From positions 7,693,828 through 7,757,827 of the forward strand of contig NC_067123.1 in assembly GCF_021347895.1 (NCBI RefSeq): a DNA stretch of 64,000 bases. The letters run 5' to 3'. Of the stretch, positions 60,991-64,000 are shown one piece after another. How positions within the stretch are numbered: the first letter of the stretch is position 1; every line of letters starts with the position of its first letter. The DNA comes from Acanthochromis polyacanthus. Taxonomy: Eukaryota > Chordata > Actinopteri > Pomacentridae. The translations under genes and the position numbers were made by a program. The notes beneath the pieces are model-generated. The model had not been told where the DNA came from. It was given only the letters and a program-made list of their open reading frames with translations, and did not search any database.

Positions 60991-62394
60991 ATCCCCGATG
61001 TTATCATATCTGCTGTTAAATAATGACACTTATTACTGTCTTCTGCAAACATTAAGTGTTGAAAATGAGCTTATAATAATGTCAGCTGTTTTATTTGTGT
61101 AAATGACAGAGAGCATGAATGCTTTCTAAATAGAACATAGAGATAGTTACACTTAATATGAATAATAGTGTGATAATTTGTTAAACTTTGCAGCTAAATC
61201 GTCCTCCAGTTCCCCAAATCACTCAGTAAGCATCATTCAGCAGAGGGAATCCTTATCAGCGTGGCTTCATTTCTTACCGTTTGACGGCTGATGCGGCTGA
61301 ATTCTGGGTCACTCGGCCGCCTGGTGCCACAAACACTCTCAACATGTTTCCAGTTGCAGCCACACAGATGTGTTGGTTATGATAAGCGTCTTTAATGTTT
61401 ATCAGCATCACCCCGGCTGGGCGTGGCCCCACCGAAGTGTCTGCTGCCTTCACTGTAAACTGGGATATTCATCAGCTGCTATTAACTCCCCTGAATGTGG
61501 CCTGTAGCGCCCTCTATAGGAGAGGTTTACTGATTAATAGCAGCATTAGTGTGACAAACATGCAGTCATGTGTCTGATCAGACTAATTAGCGTCTTGCCA
61601 GTTTGTCATGTGACACTCTGAAGTGTTTTATGGCTTCTACGTGGGGCTGCTGAGCATTTAGTTAACGCTCCACCACCACCTCGCTCCGTGACTTCGTGTT
61701 ATCCTTCAGCTCTGACTTTGTAACCGCAGCCTCCTTCGCTGCGCTGACAGGACTGTAATCACACAGGACAGAGCACGGTTTGTGCATGTAATTACCGTGT
61801 GTGTGTGACACTGCGACTGCAGAGTGTTGGCGAGGAAACATGGCAGTGAAGACGGAGGGTTGGACGGAGATAAAGAGAATATTGAGGGAGAGACAAGGAC
61901 TGTTTTTTGTCTTGTGGAGGAGCAGTGAAACGTTAAATACAGCAGCAGTACTAACTGGTTTGCTGGATCTGGATAAAGAACCTATTTTACGCTATCTGGG
62001 TTTCTTCATTTCTTCCTTTAGTGTGTCATAAAGCTGCTTTTTTGTGTATGTAAAATGTAAAAGCTAAGGGAAACTACTTTCTCCCACAGAACCAAAGAAA
62101 ACACAGCTCCAGGCTTTTCTTCTGTTACTCATCTATGTCACCATCTAACACCTTTTGAATAACGCTTGACCGTTTGCTGGTTTCAAACTAAGAATTGAGG
62201 TCTGCTTTGCTAGAGCTTCATCCTTACATGCAGATTTTTTTGGTTGAAGTAAGTAAAATGAAGCATTTCAGACAGAAAATGAGAGGAAGTGTTGCAGCAA
62301 TGTACACTGTAAGAACAATAATGTGTTTTTTTGCGTATTAAAGCCCTTAAAGACAAAACTCTACCAGTGTAAATGTCCATAGTATTGGTTCTTT
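60991..62394. other. Non-coding stretch
   Basis: Includes 62028-62190, which matches 9390-9600. The frame at 61801-62031 has no recognised domain. Confidence 0.35.
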
Positions 62395-63130
62395 AATGTC
62401 TCAGTATCAGTTAGAATCCTTAAGCACAAAACTGTGGCTTCACTGGGCATGAGCGTGTGCTACACTGATCAATAAAAACAACTTGTCACTTCAAGGTATT
62501 GATTACTGACCTTTGGAGATACTGTTAGGTGGACTTTATATATAAAAAAAACAACAACAAAAAAACGCTGCCTTTGTATGCTGCCATGCTAGCTGTTTTC
62601 AGTCTTAATGCTAAGCTAAGCTAATTAGCTGCATGGTCTTGCCAAGAGCTGAAACGATTATTTGATTGTCAACTTTTAATTGTGAAGTATTTTGATGATT
62701 CGTGAATTGGTTTGAGTGATTTATAAAGAAAAAAGCCCTCTCTGAATCCAGTGTTGAGCATGTTCATTTTTTCAGATCAAAGACGAGGAATGTAAGGTAT
62801 TTGTACCAGTTAGCATCCTTGAGCACAAAACTGTGGCTTCACTGGACATGAGTGAATGCTACAACACTGCAATCAATAAAAACAACTTGTCGCTTCAACC
62901 TCTTGATTACTGAGCTTTTTAGATGCTGTTAGGTGGATTTTTTTTTTTAAATTTGTGGTCTTTGTATACTGCCAGGTTAGCTGTTTTCAGTGTTTATGCT
63001 AAGCTAATTAGCCGCCAGTCTTGTCAACTTTTAGATTAATTGTGAAGTATTTTTATGATCGATGAATTGGTTTGAATGATTTATAAAGAAAAAAACTCTG
63101 GCTCCCTCTTGGTAAATTCAATTTTTTCAG
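62395..63130 (+). repeat. Tandem duplication, two units of ~400 bp
   Basis: The phrase AAGCACAAAACTGTGGCTTC at 62422 recurs as GAGCACAAAACTGTGGCTTC at 62821, a period of 399 bp. Both units continue with CAATAAAAACAACTTGTC, GCTGTTAGGTGGA-type sequence, TAGCTGTTTTCAGT, TTATGCTAAGCTAA and TGATTTATAAAGAAAAAA. Each holds a remnant of the hAT MITE seen at 35402-36107 (TAATTGTGAAGTATTTT). Unit 2 has several small indels. Confidence 0.8.
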
Positions 63131-64000
63131 TTTTCTGTTCTGCTTTTATACAGTTAATATAGGTCTTTATTTTGTGGACTAAATGAGATGCTTCAGGACA
63201 TCATCTTGGGCTTTTAAAAATGCTGCCGGACATGTTCACCATTTTCTGACATTTTTTAGACTAAATAATTATGTATTAATCCAGAATAAAATCGATTATT
63301 CACCAGTGAAAATATTCAAAGAAGACTGCATGATTGTTATTGATAGACTACGTAAAATCTGTGTCAGCTTTGGAAAAACAAAACTGAACTATTTAGTTTT
63401 AATTCTAAGTTTCCATTATAAGCATAAAATGTTAAAAAGTGGATTGGCAGCCTCTTATCTCTCCCAAGTACAACCCATTCCACCTCTGCTTTCCTTCCTC
63501 TAGTTCATAAATAAGCTTGATATTTTTGTCTTTTCCCCAGTGGAGGGTTGATCTGATTTGAGAGAACAATGCACCTCGGTTTATCAATCCTCCATCAACA
63601 CCTGCTACTTTAGTCTGCTTCTCATTTGAGGCCTGGAACTCGCTGAGCAGAGCCAAGAGACCAAAGACTTAAAGGTCAAGAACCAACAGAGAACGAATGA
63701 AAATGTCACAGCGTCTCAGCCCAGATCGCCGTGACTCTTTTCAGTCTCTGGTTGTTTTGTTTCTCTGCTGTTTGCTGGCATCGCCGTGAATCACAGTCTT
63801 CAGTGTTTTCAGCTCAGTATCAGAATCACTGCAGGAATGAGGATGATCTCAGCAGCAGTGAGGGATGGAAATGGTATTAGCTCGATGACCTGGACTTAAT
63901 CAGCTGTCCAAGCCGCAGAATTGTCTTCTGGCATTAGTCATTAACTTCCTCATCCCTCCTGCCTTAGTGAAGATGCTTTCTGGAAACACTGATTGTGTCA
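63131..64000. other. Non-coding stretch
   Basis: No gene or element recognised up to the window edge. Confidence 0.35.

Overview
The window looks like non-coding DNA from a teleost fish nuclear genome, most likely a percomorph; that placement is inference. The sequence is AT-rich. It has no long open reading frames except transposases, its open frames are short and often low-complexity, and it is full of fish-type DNA transposon debris: Tc1, hAT, a TTAA-flanked family, small foldback elements and LINE/SINE tails. There is no operon, RNA gene or CRISPR array that I can support. It reads as the inside of a large intron or an intergenic desert. Two very short possible exons (about 40.0 kb and 46.5 kb, both +) are the only hints of a host gene, and both are weak.

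Layout. 1-2.35 kb: unremarkable. 2.35-3.3 kb: a Tc1-like MITE next to an old hAT derivative with a broken BED-finger stub. 3.4-4.45 kb: first cluster of an unrecognised ~0.8 kb repeat unit. 5.3-8.9 kb: LINE-like tails, two blocks of an AT-rich repeat whose copies start near CACTGTAAAA, and a foldback. 11.5-12.9 kb: another ~0.8 kb unit split by a TTAA-flanked MITE. 13.8-15.1 kb: a 1.25 kb hAT derivative with a perfect 8-bp target duplication. 15.4-15.9 kb: a small tandem repeat. 19.3-21.7 kb: two more CACTGTAAAA blocks and a second foldback. 23.4-23.9 kb: a reversed TTAA MITE. 25.0-26.6 kb: a full-length Tc1 element with an intact transposase frame. 30.0-32.2 kb: a 105-bp hAT MITE with a perfect target duplication inside a CACTGTAAAA block, then a CTAGCC-rich inverted-repeat element that contains a hAT end. 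33.2-33.7 kb: a third TTAA MITE with a strong central hairpin. 35.4-36.1 kb: two old hAT-type MITEs. 36.8 kb: an ATCC microsatellite. 38.2-38.9 kb: a 679-bp element with 28-bp inverted ends. 44.2-49.6 kb: the main cluster of ~0.8 kb units, including a clear tandem pair and one unit split by a second Tc1-like MITE. 50.8-52.4 kb: a second Tc1 copy, nearly identical to the first but with a frameshifted transposase. 54.2-57.2 kb: fused hAT ends, a CACTGTAAAA block and a 584-bp hAT derivative with a perfect target duplication. 58.2-59.1 kb: the last CACTGTAAAA block. 60-63.1 kb: old repeats and a ~400-bp tandem duplication.

There is no gene network here. What the window records is an order of insertion. 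The ~0.8 kb units and CACTGTAAAA blocks are old and have been interrupted by younger MITEs. Three hAT derivatives keep exact 8-bp target duplications, and two Tc1 copies 26 kb apart differ at only about eight places seen by eye, so both superfamilies moved recently. The Tc1 at 25.0 kb may still encode a working transposase.
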